A stretch of DNA of 64,000 nucleotides from Noviluteimonas sp052115395 (GTDB lineage: Bacteria; Pseudomonadota; Gammaproteobacteria; Xanthomonadales; Xanthomonadaceae): the NCBI GenBank assembly GCA_052115395.1, contig JBFRGO010000003.1, one strand, 5' to 3'. The notes under the pieces were generated by a model, which saw nothing but the letters and a program-made list of their open reading frames with translations, had not been told where the DNA came from and ran no database searches. Position numbers and translations under genes: made by a program. The stretch's first letter is position 1, and every line of letters begins with the position of its first letter. Positions 8,060 to 16,591 of the stretch are shown here, piece after piece.

Positions 8060-9844
8060 ATGTCGACCCCCGCCGGCGAAGCCGCCCCGTCCCTGCGATT
8101 CGCCGATCTCGGCCTGCCTCCCGCCGTGATGGCGGCCGTCGATGCGGTCGGTTACGAATCTCCCTCGCCCATCCAGGCGGCCACCATCCCCGCGCTGCTG
8201 CAGGGCCGCGACGTGCTGGGCCAGGCCCAGACCGGCACCGGCAAGACGGCCGCCTTCGCGCTGCCGATCCTCGCGCAGGTGGACCTCACCCAGACCAAGC
8301 CGCAGGCGCTGGTGCTGGCGCCCACGCGCGAGCTGGCCATCCAGGTGTCCGAGGCCTTCCAGAAGTACGCCGCGAAGATGCCGGGCTTCCACGTGCTGCC
8401 GATCTACGGCGGGCAGAGCTATACGCCGCAGCTGGCGGCCCTGCGCCGCGGCGTCCATGTCGTGGTCGGTACGCCCGGTCGCGTGATCGATCACCTGGAC
8501 AAGGGCACGCTGGATCTGTCGAACCTGAAATCCCTGGTGTTGGACGAAGCCGACGAGATGCTCCGGATGGGCTTCATCGACGATGTCGAGGCGGTCCTGA
8601 AGAAGACGCCGGAAGGCCGCCGCATCGCGCTGTTCTCCGCGACGATGCCCTCGCAGGTGCGTCGCATCGCGCAGACCTATTTGCGCGATCCGGTCGAAGT
8701 GACCATCCAGTCGAAGACCAGCACGGCCGCCAACATTCGCCAGCGCTATTGGTTCGTCGCCGGCATGCACAAGCTCGATGCGTTGACGCGCATCCTGGAA
8801 GCCGAGAAGTTCGACGCGATGATCGTGTTCGCGCGCACGAAGATGGCGACCGAGGAGCTCGCGGAAAAATTGTCGGCGCGCGGCCTGGCCGCCGCGGCGA
8901 TCAACGGCGACATCGAACAGAAGACGCGCGAGCGCACCATCCAGCGCCTGAAGGATGGCGACCTGGACGTGCTGGTCGCCACCGACGTCGCCGCGCGCGG
9001 CCTGGACGTGGAGCGCATCAGCCACGTGTTGAACTACGACATTCCCTACGACACCGAGAGTTACGTGCACCGCATCGGCCGCACGGGCCGGGCGGGCCGC
9101 AGCGGTGAAGCGATCCTGTTCGTGACGCCGCGCGAGAAGGGCATGTTGCGCTCGATCGAGCGCGCGACGCGCCAACCGATCGAAGAGATGCAGTTGCCGA
9201 GCGTCGAAGCGGTCAACGACAAGCGCGTGGCGAAGTTCCTCGGACGCATCACCGATGCGTTGAAGGTCGAGGGCAACGAGCTGGATCTGTTCCGCGATCT
9301 GATCCTGAAGTACCAGCGCGAGCACGACGTGCCGGTCGGCGACATCGCCGCGGCGTTGGCGAAGATGGTGCAGGGGCGTTCGCCCTTGTTGCTCGCGCCG
9401 GAGAAGCCGCGTGCGGCGCGCGAGGAGCGTCCTGCGTTCGATCGCGGGGAGCGTCCGCAGCGTCCGGCGTTCGAGCGCGGGGATCGTCCGGAGCGTGCGC
9501 CGCGCGAGAAGCGCGATGTCGGTCCGCGGCAGGCGCCTGCGGAGGGGATGGAGACTTATCGGATCGAGGTCGGGTATCGGCACGGGGTGAAGCCCGGCAA
9601 CATCGTCGGCGCGATCGCGAACGAGGCGGATCTGGAGAGCAAGTTCATCGGGCGGATCGATATCCACGATGATTTTTCGTTGCTCGATCTTCCAGAAGGG
9701 ATGCCGCCGGAGTTGATGTCGCATCTACAGAAGGTGCGGGTGGCTGGGCAGATGATGCGTTTGTCGAAGGCCGGGGATTCGCCGCTGCCCGCGCATCGGC
9801 CTGCGCCTCGGCCGCATCGGAAGGGGCCGCCTCCTCGGCGCTGA
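8060..9844 (+). CDS. deaD: DEAD-box ATP-dependent RNA helicase (DeaD/CsdA type)
   Basis: A 594-residue helicase with all core motifs: Q motif, AQTGTGKT (I), PTRELA (Ia), TPGR (Ib), DEAD (II), SAT (III), ARGLD (V) and HRIGRTGRAGR (VI). A basic RPxFxRGDRPER-rich linker leads to a C-terminal DbpA-type RNA-binding domain (YRIEVGYRHGVKPGNIVGAIANEA). DeaD-type enzymes remodel RNA in ribosome assembly, mRNA turnover and cold adaptation. The ATG at 8060 has GGAG at the right spacing; a GTG at 8054 is less likely. Codon choice in the last 300 nt is G/T-rich compared with the rest of the gene. Confidence 0.93.
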   Translation: MSTPAGEAAPSLRFADLGLPPAVMAAVDAVGYESPSPIQAATIPALLQGRDVLGQAQTGTGKTAAFALPILAQVDLTQTKPQALVLAPTRELAIQVSEAFQKYAAKMPGFHVLPIYGGQSYTPQLAALRRGVHVVVGTPGRVIDHLDKGTLDLSNLKSLVLDEADEMLRMGFIDDVEAVLKKTPEGRRIALFSATMPSQVRRIAQTYLRDPVEVTIQSKTSTAANIRQRYWFVAGMHKLDALTRILEAEKFDAMIVFARTKMATEELAEKLSARGLAAAAINGDIEQKTRERTIQRLKDGDLDVLVATDVAARGLDVERISHVLNYDIPYDTESYVHRIGRTGRAGRSGEAILFVTPREKGMLRSIERATRQPIEEMQLPSVEAVNDKRVAKFLGRITDALKVEGNELDLFRDLILKYQREHDVPVGDIAAALAKMVQGRSPLLLAPEKPRAAREERPAFDRGERPQRPAFERGDRPERAPREKRDVGPRQAPAEGMETYRIEVGYRHGVKPGNIVGAIANEADLESKFIGRIDIHDDFSLLDLPEGMPPELMSHLQKVRVAGQMMRLSKAGDSPLPAHRPAPRPHRKGPPPRR

Positions 9845-9887
9845 GAAGCGGGTGCGTTGAAGGTTGCGCGGTTGGTTGGGGTCGACT

Positions 9888-10496
9888 CCACCAGATTGGC
9901 GCGGCGTGCCGCCGCGTTGGAGGGCCTCATTGCTCCGCAAGAGCTCACGCTCCGCAATGAGGCCCTCCAACGCGACGACCACCGCGCACCAGGCGTCAGG
10001 TTGCGCGACACCACTGTGGGGAATGGGGGCGTCGCGAATTTAGGCCTGCGCGCCTACAGCCAGCACACCAGACGGGCCGGCGCCTCGCCCGTCGAGGACA
10101 TCTCGACTCGCGTGGGTGCTGGTCCTCGCAAGCGCGATGTCCTCTCTCGGGCATCGGCGCCTTCGCGGCGATTTGATGGGTGAAGCGGATGCGCTGCGAG
10201 AATTTGCAGCGTCGTCGTCCGCTTTTCCCTCAGATCGCTGCGAGGAACGTCGCCTGCCAGAGGCGACCATGCGCGACGACGCGAGCGCCGAGGTGGGCGA
10301 CGTTCCGTCCATCTGGAGTGCTGGCAGTCGGCGCGAATCGATCAACGACGACGGACACATTCCCCAGGTGCTGTCGCGAGACCCTCAGCCGCGAGCGCAG
10401 CGGTGCGTCGTGTTGGAGGTCCTTTTGCGGAGCGTTTGCTTTTCAGCGGAGTCAAAAGGACCTCCAATACGACGTGCCGATGCGCCCATCTGGTGG
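9888..10496. repeat. Inverted dimer of a hairpin-bearing non-coding repeat
   Basis: No convincing gene lies in 9845-10551. Instead it holds a mirror-image pair of related sequences of about 300 bp each. The outer ends match (CCACCAGAT at 9888-9896 against ATCTGGTGG at 10488-10496). Each half carries a strong hairpin: 9913-9933 pairs perfectly with 9954-9974 (21 bp), and 10406-10427 pairs with 10453-10474 (21 of 22 bp). Both hairpins contain TTGGAGG in the left arm. Inner matches are GCCAGCACACCAGA (10059-10072) against 10312-10325 (13 of 14) and 10003-10025 against 10358-10378, with a 28-bp hairpin-to-motif gap on both sides. The flanking genes converge on it. Confidence 0.75.
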
Positions 10497-10512
10497 CGCA
10501 GCAACACGACAC

Positions 10513-10542
10513 AAAAAAACCCCCGCTTTCGCGGGGGTTTTT
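10513..10542. terminator. Bidirectional intrinsic terminator
   Basis: A 7-bp G+C stem (CCCCCGC at 10520-10526, GCGGGGG at 10531-10537) with a TTTC loop, flanked by seven A on the left and five T on the right. It works on paper in both directions. It lies just after the stop codon of the minus-strand membrane protein gene and also downstream of the helicase and repeat dimer. Confidence 0.85.
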
Positions 10543-10551
10543 CGTGAGCCA

Positions 10552-11523
10552 TCAAGCAACCGCCATCGACTCGTTAGCGGCCTCGGCCACAGCAGGCGGC
10601 GGAGGCGGCGCCACCTTCGGCGCCTTCGCGACCGTGCGCTCCACCGTATCCCGCGCCAGCGCAGACAACCCGTAGAGACGCGCAACGCGCCCCCACGCAA
10701 CGGCCATCACCACCAACTGCACCAGCAAGAACCCGAGCACCATCCCGCCGACCGACACCGCACTCACGCGCGTGCGCGCCAGACCGAGAACGATCGCCAG
10801 CCCTTCGCCCGCCAGCAGCGTGCCCAGATAAACGACCAACACCGCGACCGGACGACGGAAGAACAACTTCACCCCGCGCCACCACGCCTTGACCGCCGAA
10901 CGACGCGCCGGATCGATCGCCAACATCGCGCGACCCGATTCCACCGTCGCATGCGCGAGCACCACCAACACCGCCAGCACGACCGTCGCGATCAAGGACG
11001 CATTGTCCGCATTGGACTGCAGGACCGCCGTCTCACCCTGGTGCTGCGCCCACTTGCTCAGCGGCGCGCTCAGCCCGAACGCGATGCCCATCGGCACGAC
11101 CGCCCACGCCAACATGCGCGCCATGCGACCGTACTCGCGCAAGCCGAACTGCAACAGATTGCCGAAGCGCAACGACTGCCCCGCGCGGATCGAAGCGACC
11201 ACCATGCCCGTCAGCCACGGCGACAACAGCAGCGCAATCACCACGCCGGTGATCCCCGCCGCGTTGATGGCCGCACTCTGGTCCTTCACGATCGGCGCGA
11301 AGACCTCGAGCATCCACGCCAGGTCGAACCGCTCCGCGATTTGTTTCGCGTGCACCGAGTAATCCAGACGCTCGGACAGCGCCATCGAAATCGGCAGCAC
11401 CGCCACCAGCGTCGGCAGCAACAGGCCGACGGCCCACAGCAACAGCAAGCGCCATTGCAACGCGCGGCCCAGGCCGCCGATCAGGGCGCCGAATGCGCCC
11501 AGCTTGCGATCGTTCGTGTTCAT
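10552..11523 (-). CDS. Multi-pass membrane protein, unknown function
   Basis: A 323-residue inner-membrane protein with about six hydrophobic segments, for example LLLLWAVGLLLPTLVAVLPI (residues about 26-45), ITGVVIALLLSPWLTGMVVA, ATVVLAVLVVLAHATV, AVLVVYLGTLLAGEGLAIVL and VGGMVLGFLLVQLVVMAVAW. The C-terminus is Pro/Ala-rich. The family is not recognised. Its ATG overlaps the stop of the upstream M1 peptidase gene by 4 nt, so the two are translationally coupled, and a strong terminator follows. A role in handling the peptidase or its products is possible but unproven. Confidence 0.8.
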   Translation of the reverse strand: MNTNDRKLGAFGALIGGLGRALQWRLLLLWAVGLLLPTLVAVLPISMALSERLDYSVHAKQIAERFDLAWMLEVFAPIVKDQSAAINAAGITGVVIALLLSPWLTGMVVASIRAGQSLRFGNLLQFGLREYGRMARMLAWAVVPMGIAFGLSAPLSKWAQHQGETAVLQSNADNASLIATVVLAVLVVLAHATVESGRAMLAIDPARRSAVKAWWRGVKLFFRRPVAVLVVYLGTLLAGEGLAIVLGLARTRVSAVSVGGMVLGFLLVQLVVMAVAWGRVARLYGLSALARDTVERTVAKAPKVAPPPPPAVAEAANESMAVA

Positions 11524-13736
11524 GCGGTCACCAGGAGGGCAAGGAGGGACTGGAAGAACGCGGCGATGTCCGCCGTCCAGCGGCGCGAGGCCGTGCCGTC
11601 GGGCTCGCGCGTGCGGCTGTCGTCGAGCTTGTCCTTGTCGAGGAACACGCGACGCTCCGGATCCAGCTCGACCGACTTGGCCTGGCTCTTGGTCACCAGG
11701 CGCCAGCGCGCCCAGCGCTTGTCACCGGTGCCGGGCAGGCGCAGCGTCTGCGAGGAGCCGTCTTCGAAACGCACGAGTACCGTCTGCGGCACCACCGCAC
11801 CGGCGCGGCGAACGACGATGTAGGTGGCGTAGTCGAACGGACCTTCGTTGTCCTTCGCCTTCGGATGCGCCTTCTTGAACGCAGCGCGTGCGTCTTCGAT
11901 CGACTCGTCGATTTCCGACGGCTTGCGCTCGACCACCTTGCCGTTCACTTCGACCAGGCCCGGCTCGGGCAGGATTTCTTCGCTTTCGAACTCGGTGACG
12001 CGGTCGTCGACCTTGCGCACGTTGTAGACCTGCTCGGCGAAGACCTTCTCCACCAGCGCGCGCTGCCCCGTGCCTTCGGCCATCGCTTCACGGAAGTCGG
12101 CGATCGAGGGGTGGCGGAACTTCCACTGCGCGTAGTACTGCTTGAACGCGTGTTCCAACGCTTCCTTGCCGACCTGCTGTTCCAGGTCGTGCATCACGGT
12201 GGCCGTGCGTGCGTAGACGGTGCCGTAGCTGTTGCTCGACATGCGGTCCCACGAGCTGTTGCCGATCGGATCGGCCGGTTCGCCGGTCATCGCGCCGAGG
12301 CGCTGTTGTTCCCACTCGCCCAGGCCGATATCCACGCCGACCAGCTTGGTCAGCCACGTCTGCGCGGTGGCGTGCTGGTTGGCGGCGACGATCTGGCGAT
12401 GGTCCCAATATTCGTTGAGGCCTTCGTCGAGCATCGGCTCTTCGAACTCGTTCGAACCCAGGATGCCGTAGAAATAACCGTGGCCGAATTCGTGGATGGT
12501 CACGAAATCCAGCGCGTACTGTTCCAGGCGCCCCTTGGTCACGTCCTTGTAGCTTTCCGAAGTGAAGAACGTCGGATATTCCATGCCGCCGGCTTCGCCC
12601 GCGTTGTAGGGCGGGATCACGGCGGTGACGGTCTTGTACGGATAGTCGCCGAGCGTCTTGGAGAAGTACGTCAGCGATTCGATCGTCGCATCCAGCACCG
12701 GCTTGGCGTTGCTCGCGTATTCCGGGTGGTAGAGCACGCGCACTTTCACCGGGCCGTTGGCGCCGTTGTACACGCCGTCGAGCGGCTTGGCGTAGCGGTT
12801 GTCGGCGGTCCATGCGAAGTCGTGCACGTCGCCCTGCACGTAGCGATGCGTCAGCTGGCCCTTGTTCTCGACCGGCGTGCCCTGCAGCTCACCCGTCGCG
12901 CCGATGGTGTAATCCTTCGGTGCGGTGATCGAAACGTCGTACAGGCCGTAATCGGCGTAGAACTCGCTGTGCAGGTGGAACTCGTGCACGTTCCAGCGCG
13001 GGGCGGTCGCGCCGCGTTCGCCCGGCAACTCGAGCACGCCGATCTTCGGGAACCACTGGCCCACCAGATGGAACGTGCCGAAGTAACCGGTGCGTGCGAC
13101 CACGCGCGGCAGTTGGTCGAAGAAGTCCATGTCGATGGTGGTCGAACCACCGGCGGCGACGGCTTCGGGCAGGTCCAGGCGCACGACGGTACGGTCGGTC
13201 GACGGGCCGTTGTCCGGATGCACGTAGGACCACGGCACCGTTGCGCCATTCTGCGCGACCTTCGTCAGGCGCGTGTAGCCGTAGCCGCCTTCTTCGGTCT
13301 TCACTTCGCTGCGGAAACCGAAGTGGTTGTTGCGCTGCTCGGTGTTGAACGTGCTGCCCGGGCCTTCGAACGCATTGAGGTACAGGTGCAGGTAGACCGA
13401 CTTCACCGGGCGGTCGCTGCGGTTGCGCCAGGTGAGTTGCTGCTTGCCTTCGACGGTGTGCTTCTTCGGATCGAGCGTGGCGTCGATCTTGTAGGTCACC
13501 ACGCGGTCGGAGAGTGTTTCCTCGCTGCCGGTGCGGGCGCCGCCCCACGCGTTCGGCGCGCTCGGCACCGTGACGGCGGTGGGATTGGCCGAAGCGAACG
13601 GGATGTCATCGGCAACGGTTGTGTCGGTGGCGGGTGCGGCCGGCGCGGTCGCGACCTGCGCGGTGGCGACGAGTACGCACGCGCCGGTGAGCGCCAGGCC
13701 GACGGCCCAGCGCGGGAAACGGATGGATGGCTTCAT
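11520..13736 (-). CDS. M1-family zinc metallopeptidase
   Basis: A 738-residue exported peptidase with an N-terminal signal segment (ALTGACVLVATAQVATA). The zinc site is HEFGH (His415, His419) with the third ligand Glu438, 18 residues after the second His. The exopeptidase-type motif is GGMEY (383-387) in place of the classic GxMEN. M1 enzymes remove N-terminal residues from peptides; here the site is likely periplasmic or outer-membrane facing. Predicted order: beta-saddle (about 75-300), catalytic domain (about 310-560), C-terminal region. The membrane protein gene overlaps its 3' end by 4 nt. Confidence 0.9.
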   Translation of the reverse strand: MKPSIRFPRWAVGLALTGACVLVATAQVATAPAAPATDTTVADDIPFASANPTAVTVPSAPNAWGGARTGSEETLSDRVVTYKIDATLDPKKHTVEGKQQLTWRNRSDRPVKSVYLHLYLNAFEGPGSTFNTEQRNNHFGFRSEVKTEEGGYGYTRLTKVAQNGATVPWSYVHPDNGPSTDRTVVRLDLPEAVAAGGSTTIDMDFFDQLPRVVARTGYFGTFHLVGQWFPKIGVLELPGERGATAPRWNVHEFHLHSEFYADYGLYDVSITAPKDYTIGATGELQGTPVENKGQLTHRYVQGDVHDFAWTADNRYAKPLDGVYNGANGPVKVRVLYHPEYASNAKPVLDATIESLTYFSKTLGDYPYKTVTAVIPPYNAGEAGGMEYPTFFTSESYKDVTKGRLEQYALDFVTIHEFGHGYFYGILGSNEFEEPMLDEGLNEYWDHRQIVAANQHATAQTWLTKLVGVDIGLGEWEQQRLGAMTGEPADPIGNSSWDRMSSNSYGTVYARTATVMHDLEQQVGKEALEHAFKQYYAQWKFRHPSIADFREAMAEGTGQRALVEKVFAEQVYNVRKVDDRVTEFESEEILPEPGLVEVNGKVVERKPSEIDESIEDARAAFKKAHPKAKDNEGPFDYATYIVVRRAGAVVPQTVLVRFEDGSSQTLRLPGTGDKRWARWRLVTKSQAKSVELDPERRVFLDKDKLDDSRTREPDGTASRRWTADIAAFFQSLLALLVTA

Positions 13737-13748
13737 GTGTTGGTGCCC

Positions 13749-14144
13749 TCAGCGGCCGTTGACGCTGTAACGCCCGGGCCCGAGCAGGGCCAGCGCGATC
13801 GCGGTGAACAGGAACATGCCCTGCAGTTCGAGCGCCCAACCGCCTTGCGCGTTGAGGTGCCCGATGTCGCCCATGTGCACGAGCGCGAAGGCGAACAGCA
13901 TGTTGGCGGCCACCAGCAGCGCGCCGATGCGTGCGTAGAAGCCCGCGATCAGCATCAGCGGCGCGAGCACTTCGCCGATCAGCACGCCGTAGCCGAGCAC
14001 GCCCGGCAGGCCGTGCGATTCGACCAGGCCGACGATGCCGCCCATGCCACCGCGCAACTTCGCGATGCCATGCAGCAGGATCAACAGGCCGAGTACGACG
14101 CGCAGGATCAATCGCCCGAAATCATTCTGGGTGTTCTGGTTCAT
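13749..14144 (-). CDS. DoxX-family membrane protein
   Basis: A 131-residue four-helix membrane protein of the DoxX type: ILRVVLGLLILLHGIAKLRGGMGGI, GYGVLIGEVLAPLMLIAGFYARIGALLVAANMLFAFAL and GMFLFTAIALALLGPGRYSV. DoxX proteins have been tied to thiosulfate:quinone oxidation and redox homeostasis, but small stand-alone members are usually uncharacterised. The ATG at 14144 has GGGGGA about 6 nt upstream. It lies 12 nt upstream of the M1 peptidase gene on the same strand, so it is probably the first gene of a three-gene operon. Confidence 0.88.
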   Translation of the reverse strand: MNQNTQNDFGRLILRVVLGLLILLHGIAKLRGGMGGIVGLVESHGLPGVLGYGVLIGEVLAPLMLIAGFYARIGALLVAANMLFAFALVHMGDIGHLNAQGGWALELQGMFLFTAIALALLGPGRYSVNGR

Positions 14145-14275
14145 CGCTCCCCCTTGGATGGAATGTGCGAGCCGTCCCGACGCCCCTGCCGGACGGCTAC
14201 CTGCCGAGCATAGCCCCGGCCGCGCCCGCTGTCGCATGCGTGTCGGGGTGTGGCCTGCAGTGCGCCCTGCGCCCG

Positions 14276-14941
14276 CTACTGCAACGGCAGCTTCAGTGCC
14301 CGCCCGTTCCAGTCGAGCAGCACGCCGTCGGGCAGGATGTCCGCGACGACCAGCGCGCCCAGGCGATCCCCGACGCGCAGCCGCGTGCCGTCGATGATCA
14401 CGAAGCGCTGCGATGCAACATCGTTCCACATGTGCATGCTGAGTTTGAGCGGCGGGAGTTGCTTGCGCTCTTCGACCCCGAGGTCGGAGACGCGCTCGGT
14501 CGTGTCGATCGCGACCGGCGCCGGCGCGGGTGCGGGCGTGCGTTCGATGCGCGGCGGGGGCGCGATCACCGGCGGCGGTGCGTCCGCGACCGGGGCCGGC
14601 TTCGCAGGCGCGGGCGGCGCGGGCGGCGCGACCACGATCGGCCGCTGCAAGGCCGGCGCCGCGCGTTGTGTGTCGATCGGGGCCGCCGTGGCGGGCGCAG
14701 GCTGCGCGACCGCCCGAGCATCTCTCGCCGGAATCACGCTGATCGGCGCAGGCGCGCGGTCGCGCATCGCGAACCAGGCCAGGGATGCGGCGATCGCCAA
14801 GCCGCCGGCGATCCACGGCCACCGCTGCGACGACGCCTTCGCGATCGGCGCGGCGAGGGCAGGTTCGGCCAGCAGGTCGGGCACGACCGCGCGACGGCGT
14901 TCGGCTTCGGACTTGCGCAGCGCTTCGAGGATCAGCGACAT
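14276..14941 (-). CDS. gspB: Type II secretion assembly protein GspB (ExeB-like)
   Basis: A 221-residue inner-membrane protein. The N-terminal MSLILEALRKSEAERRR is the hallmark of GspB/ExeB; one membrane helix follows (IAGGLAIAASLAWFAM), then a long Pro/Ala-rich periplasmic spacer, then the C-terminal GspB domain (LPPLKLSMHMWNDV, FVIIDGTRLRVGDRL, GVLLDWNGRALKLPL). GspA/GspB act together to insert or assemble the secretin GspD in the outer membrane through peptidoglycan. It follows gspA by 6 nt, so the two form an operon. No other gsp genes are in the window. Confidence 0.9.
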   Translation of the reverse strand: MSLILEALRKSEAERRRAVVPDLLAEPALAAPIAKASSQRWPWIAGGLAIAASLAWFAMRDRAPAPISVIPARDARAVAQPAPATAAPIDTQRAAPALQRPIVVAPPAPPAPAKPAPVADAPPPVIAPPPRIERTPAPAPAPVAIDTTERVSDLGVEERKQLPPLKLSMHMWNDVASQRFVIIDGTRLRVGDRLGALVVADILPDGVLLDWNGRALKLPLQ

Positions 14942-14947
14942 CGGCCT

Positions 14948-16558
14948 TCAGTCCAGGGTCGTGCGAAGTCGGGGGCCGGGGTCGCGCGCTGACAGGGCGA
15001 GCAAGGTTTCCGGCCCGATGACGCCATCGGCGGCGAGCCCGCGCGATTGCTGGAAGCCGCGTACCGCGGCGCGCATCGCCTCGTCGAGCATGGCCGGACC
15101 CGCGTAACCGGGCAGGTGCGCATGCACCCAATCGACGGCGGGGCCGCGGCCATCGGAAGAAGGCTTGTCGACAAGGCTTTCCGGCCCGCGCCACAGGGCC
15201 GCGTATTCGCCGGTCCATGCGTCCTGCAAGGCGACGCGCTCGATGTCGAAGGTGTCCTTGCCCATGCGCACGCGTGCGCGCAATGCATCGGCGCCGAGCA
15301 ACAGCGCCCATGCCGACGTGCGATCGGCGCGCAAGCGCAGCAAGGCCGGCCGCCCCTGCGCGAACAACTTGTCCAGGCTCGCCGTGCCCCGCAGGCAATA
15401 CAGGCCGGGCTCGATCGCGGGCGGGCATTTCGCCGCGAGCGTCGCATCGGCCTTCGATTGCCATTGCGACAGCAGCTCCTGCCACGCCGAGACATCCTTC
15501 GCATCGGTCGCCTGCACGCGCGCGGCGAGTGCATCGGCGGCGAGCGTCGGCACCGGGATCGGTTTGAACGGCGACTGCGGGGGCGCGCCGCTGTTGGACG
15601 GCGTGTTCGCGACGACCGCCTTCGTGACCGGCGTGGCGCGCGCTTCGGCCGGCGGCGTGCGCGGCCAGAAGAACCACGCGGCCGTGGCCGCGATCAGGAC
15701 GCTCGCCGCAGCCGCCCAGCGCAAGGGATGCGGATCACGACGCCTCGGTGCCAATGCCTCGCGCGCCGCGCGATCGATGTCGCCGGCTTCGATCGCCAGC
15801 GCATCGTGCGCATAGCCGCCGAGCAACGCGCGCTCGGCGATCACGTTCACCAGCCGTGGCACGCCACCGGAATGTTTGTGGATGCGCGCGATCGCGCTCG
15901 CGGAAAACGGCGAATGCAAGCCGCCCGCGATGCGGAAGCGATGCCGCACGTAGGCGGCGGTTTCGTTCGCATCCAGCGGCATCAGGTGATAGCGCGCGGT
16001 GATGCGTTGCGCGAGTTGGCGCATGTCGCTGCGCGCGAGGCTCTCGCGCAGTTCCGGTTGGCCGAGCAGGATGATCTGCAGCAGCTTCTGGGTGTCGGTT
16101 TCCAGGTTGGTCAGCAAGCGCACCTGTTCGAGTGCGTCGACCGAGAGGTTTTGCGCTTCGTCGATGATCAGCACGACGCGCAGGCCCTTGGCGTAGGCGT
16201 CGAGCAGGTACGCGTTCAACGCATCGACCAACGCCTTGGTGCTGCCGCGTGCGTGTGCGATGTCGAGATGCAGTTCCTCGCACAGGGTTTGGAGCAGTTC
16301 GATCGCCGACAGGCGCGGATTGAGGATCAGCGCGACCCGCGTGTTCTCGGGCAGTTGCTCCAGCAACAGGCGGCACAGCGTGGTCTTGCCCGTGCCCACT
16401 TCGCCGGTGAGCTGCACGAACCCGCCGCCGCCGCCCTGGCCGATGCCGAACAACAGGTGCGCCAGTGCGTCCCGGTGGCGCTCGCTGAGGAACACGAAGC
16501 GCGGGTCGGGCGTGATCGAGAACGGCGGTTCGCGCAGGGACCAATGCTCGAGGTACAT
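14948..16558 (-). CDS. gspA: Type II secretion AAA ATPase GspA (ExeA-like) with peptidoglycan-binding domain
   Basis: A 536-residue protein. The N-terminal AAA domain has Walker A GEVGTGKT (52-59) and Walker B VVLIIDEAQ (about 128-136). A single transmembrane helix lies near residues 280-297 (ASVLIAATAAWFFWP). The periplasmic part ends in a peptidoglycan-binding-1 type repeat (MRAAVRGFQQSRGLAADGVIGPETLLALS). This is the ExeA/GspA architecture, which uses ATP in the cytoplasm and peptidoglycan binding outside to help place the type II secretin. It is followed by gspB. The ATG at 16558 gives the usual MYLEHW(SL)REPPF start. Confidence 0.92.
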   Translation of the reverse strand: MYLEHWSLREPPFSITPDPRFVFLSERHRDALAHLLFGIGQGGGGGFVQLTGEVGTGKTTLCRLLLEQLPENTRVALILNPRLSAIELLQTLCEELHLDIAHARGSTKALVDALNAYLLDAYAKGLRVVLIIDEAQNLSVDALEQVRLLTNLETDTQKLLQIILLGQPELRESLARSDMRQLAQRITARYHLMPLDANETAAYVRHRFRIAGGLHSPFSASAIARIHKHSGGVPRLVNVIAERALLGGYAHDALAIEAGDIDRAAREALAPRRRDPHPLRWAAAASVLIAATAAWFFWPRTPPAEARATPVTKAVVANTPSNSGAPPQSPFKPIPVPTLAADALAARVQATDAKDVSAWQELLSQWQSKADATLAAKCPPAIEPGLYCLRGTASLDKLFAQGRPALLRLRADRTSAWALLLGADALRARVRMGKDTFDIERVALQDAWTGEYAALWRGPESLVDKPSSDGRGPAVDWVHAHLPGYAGPAMLDEAMRAAVRGFQQSRGLAADGVIGPETLLALSARDPGPRLRTTLD

Positions 16559-16591
16559 GCCGGCAGCGTGCCAGAAACCGGGGGAGGCGTG

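Noticed and set aside
10116..10547. Plus-strand open frame of 143 codons in the 9.8-10.5 kb gap
   Set aside because: It runs through both halves of the inverted dimer and the terminator, has no usable ribosome binding site and no recognisable protein features.
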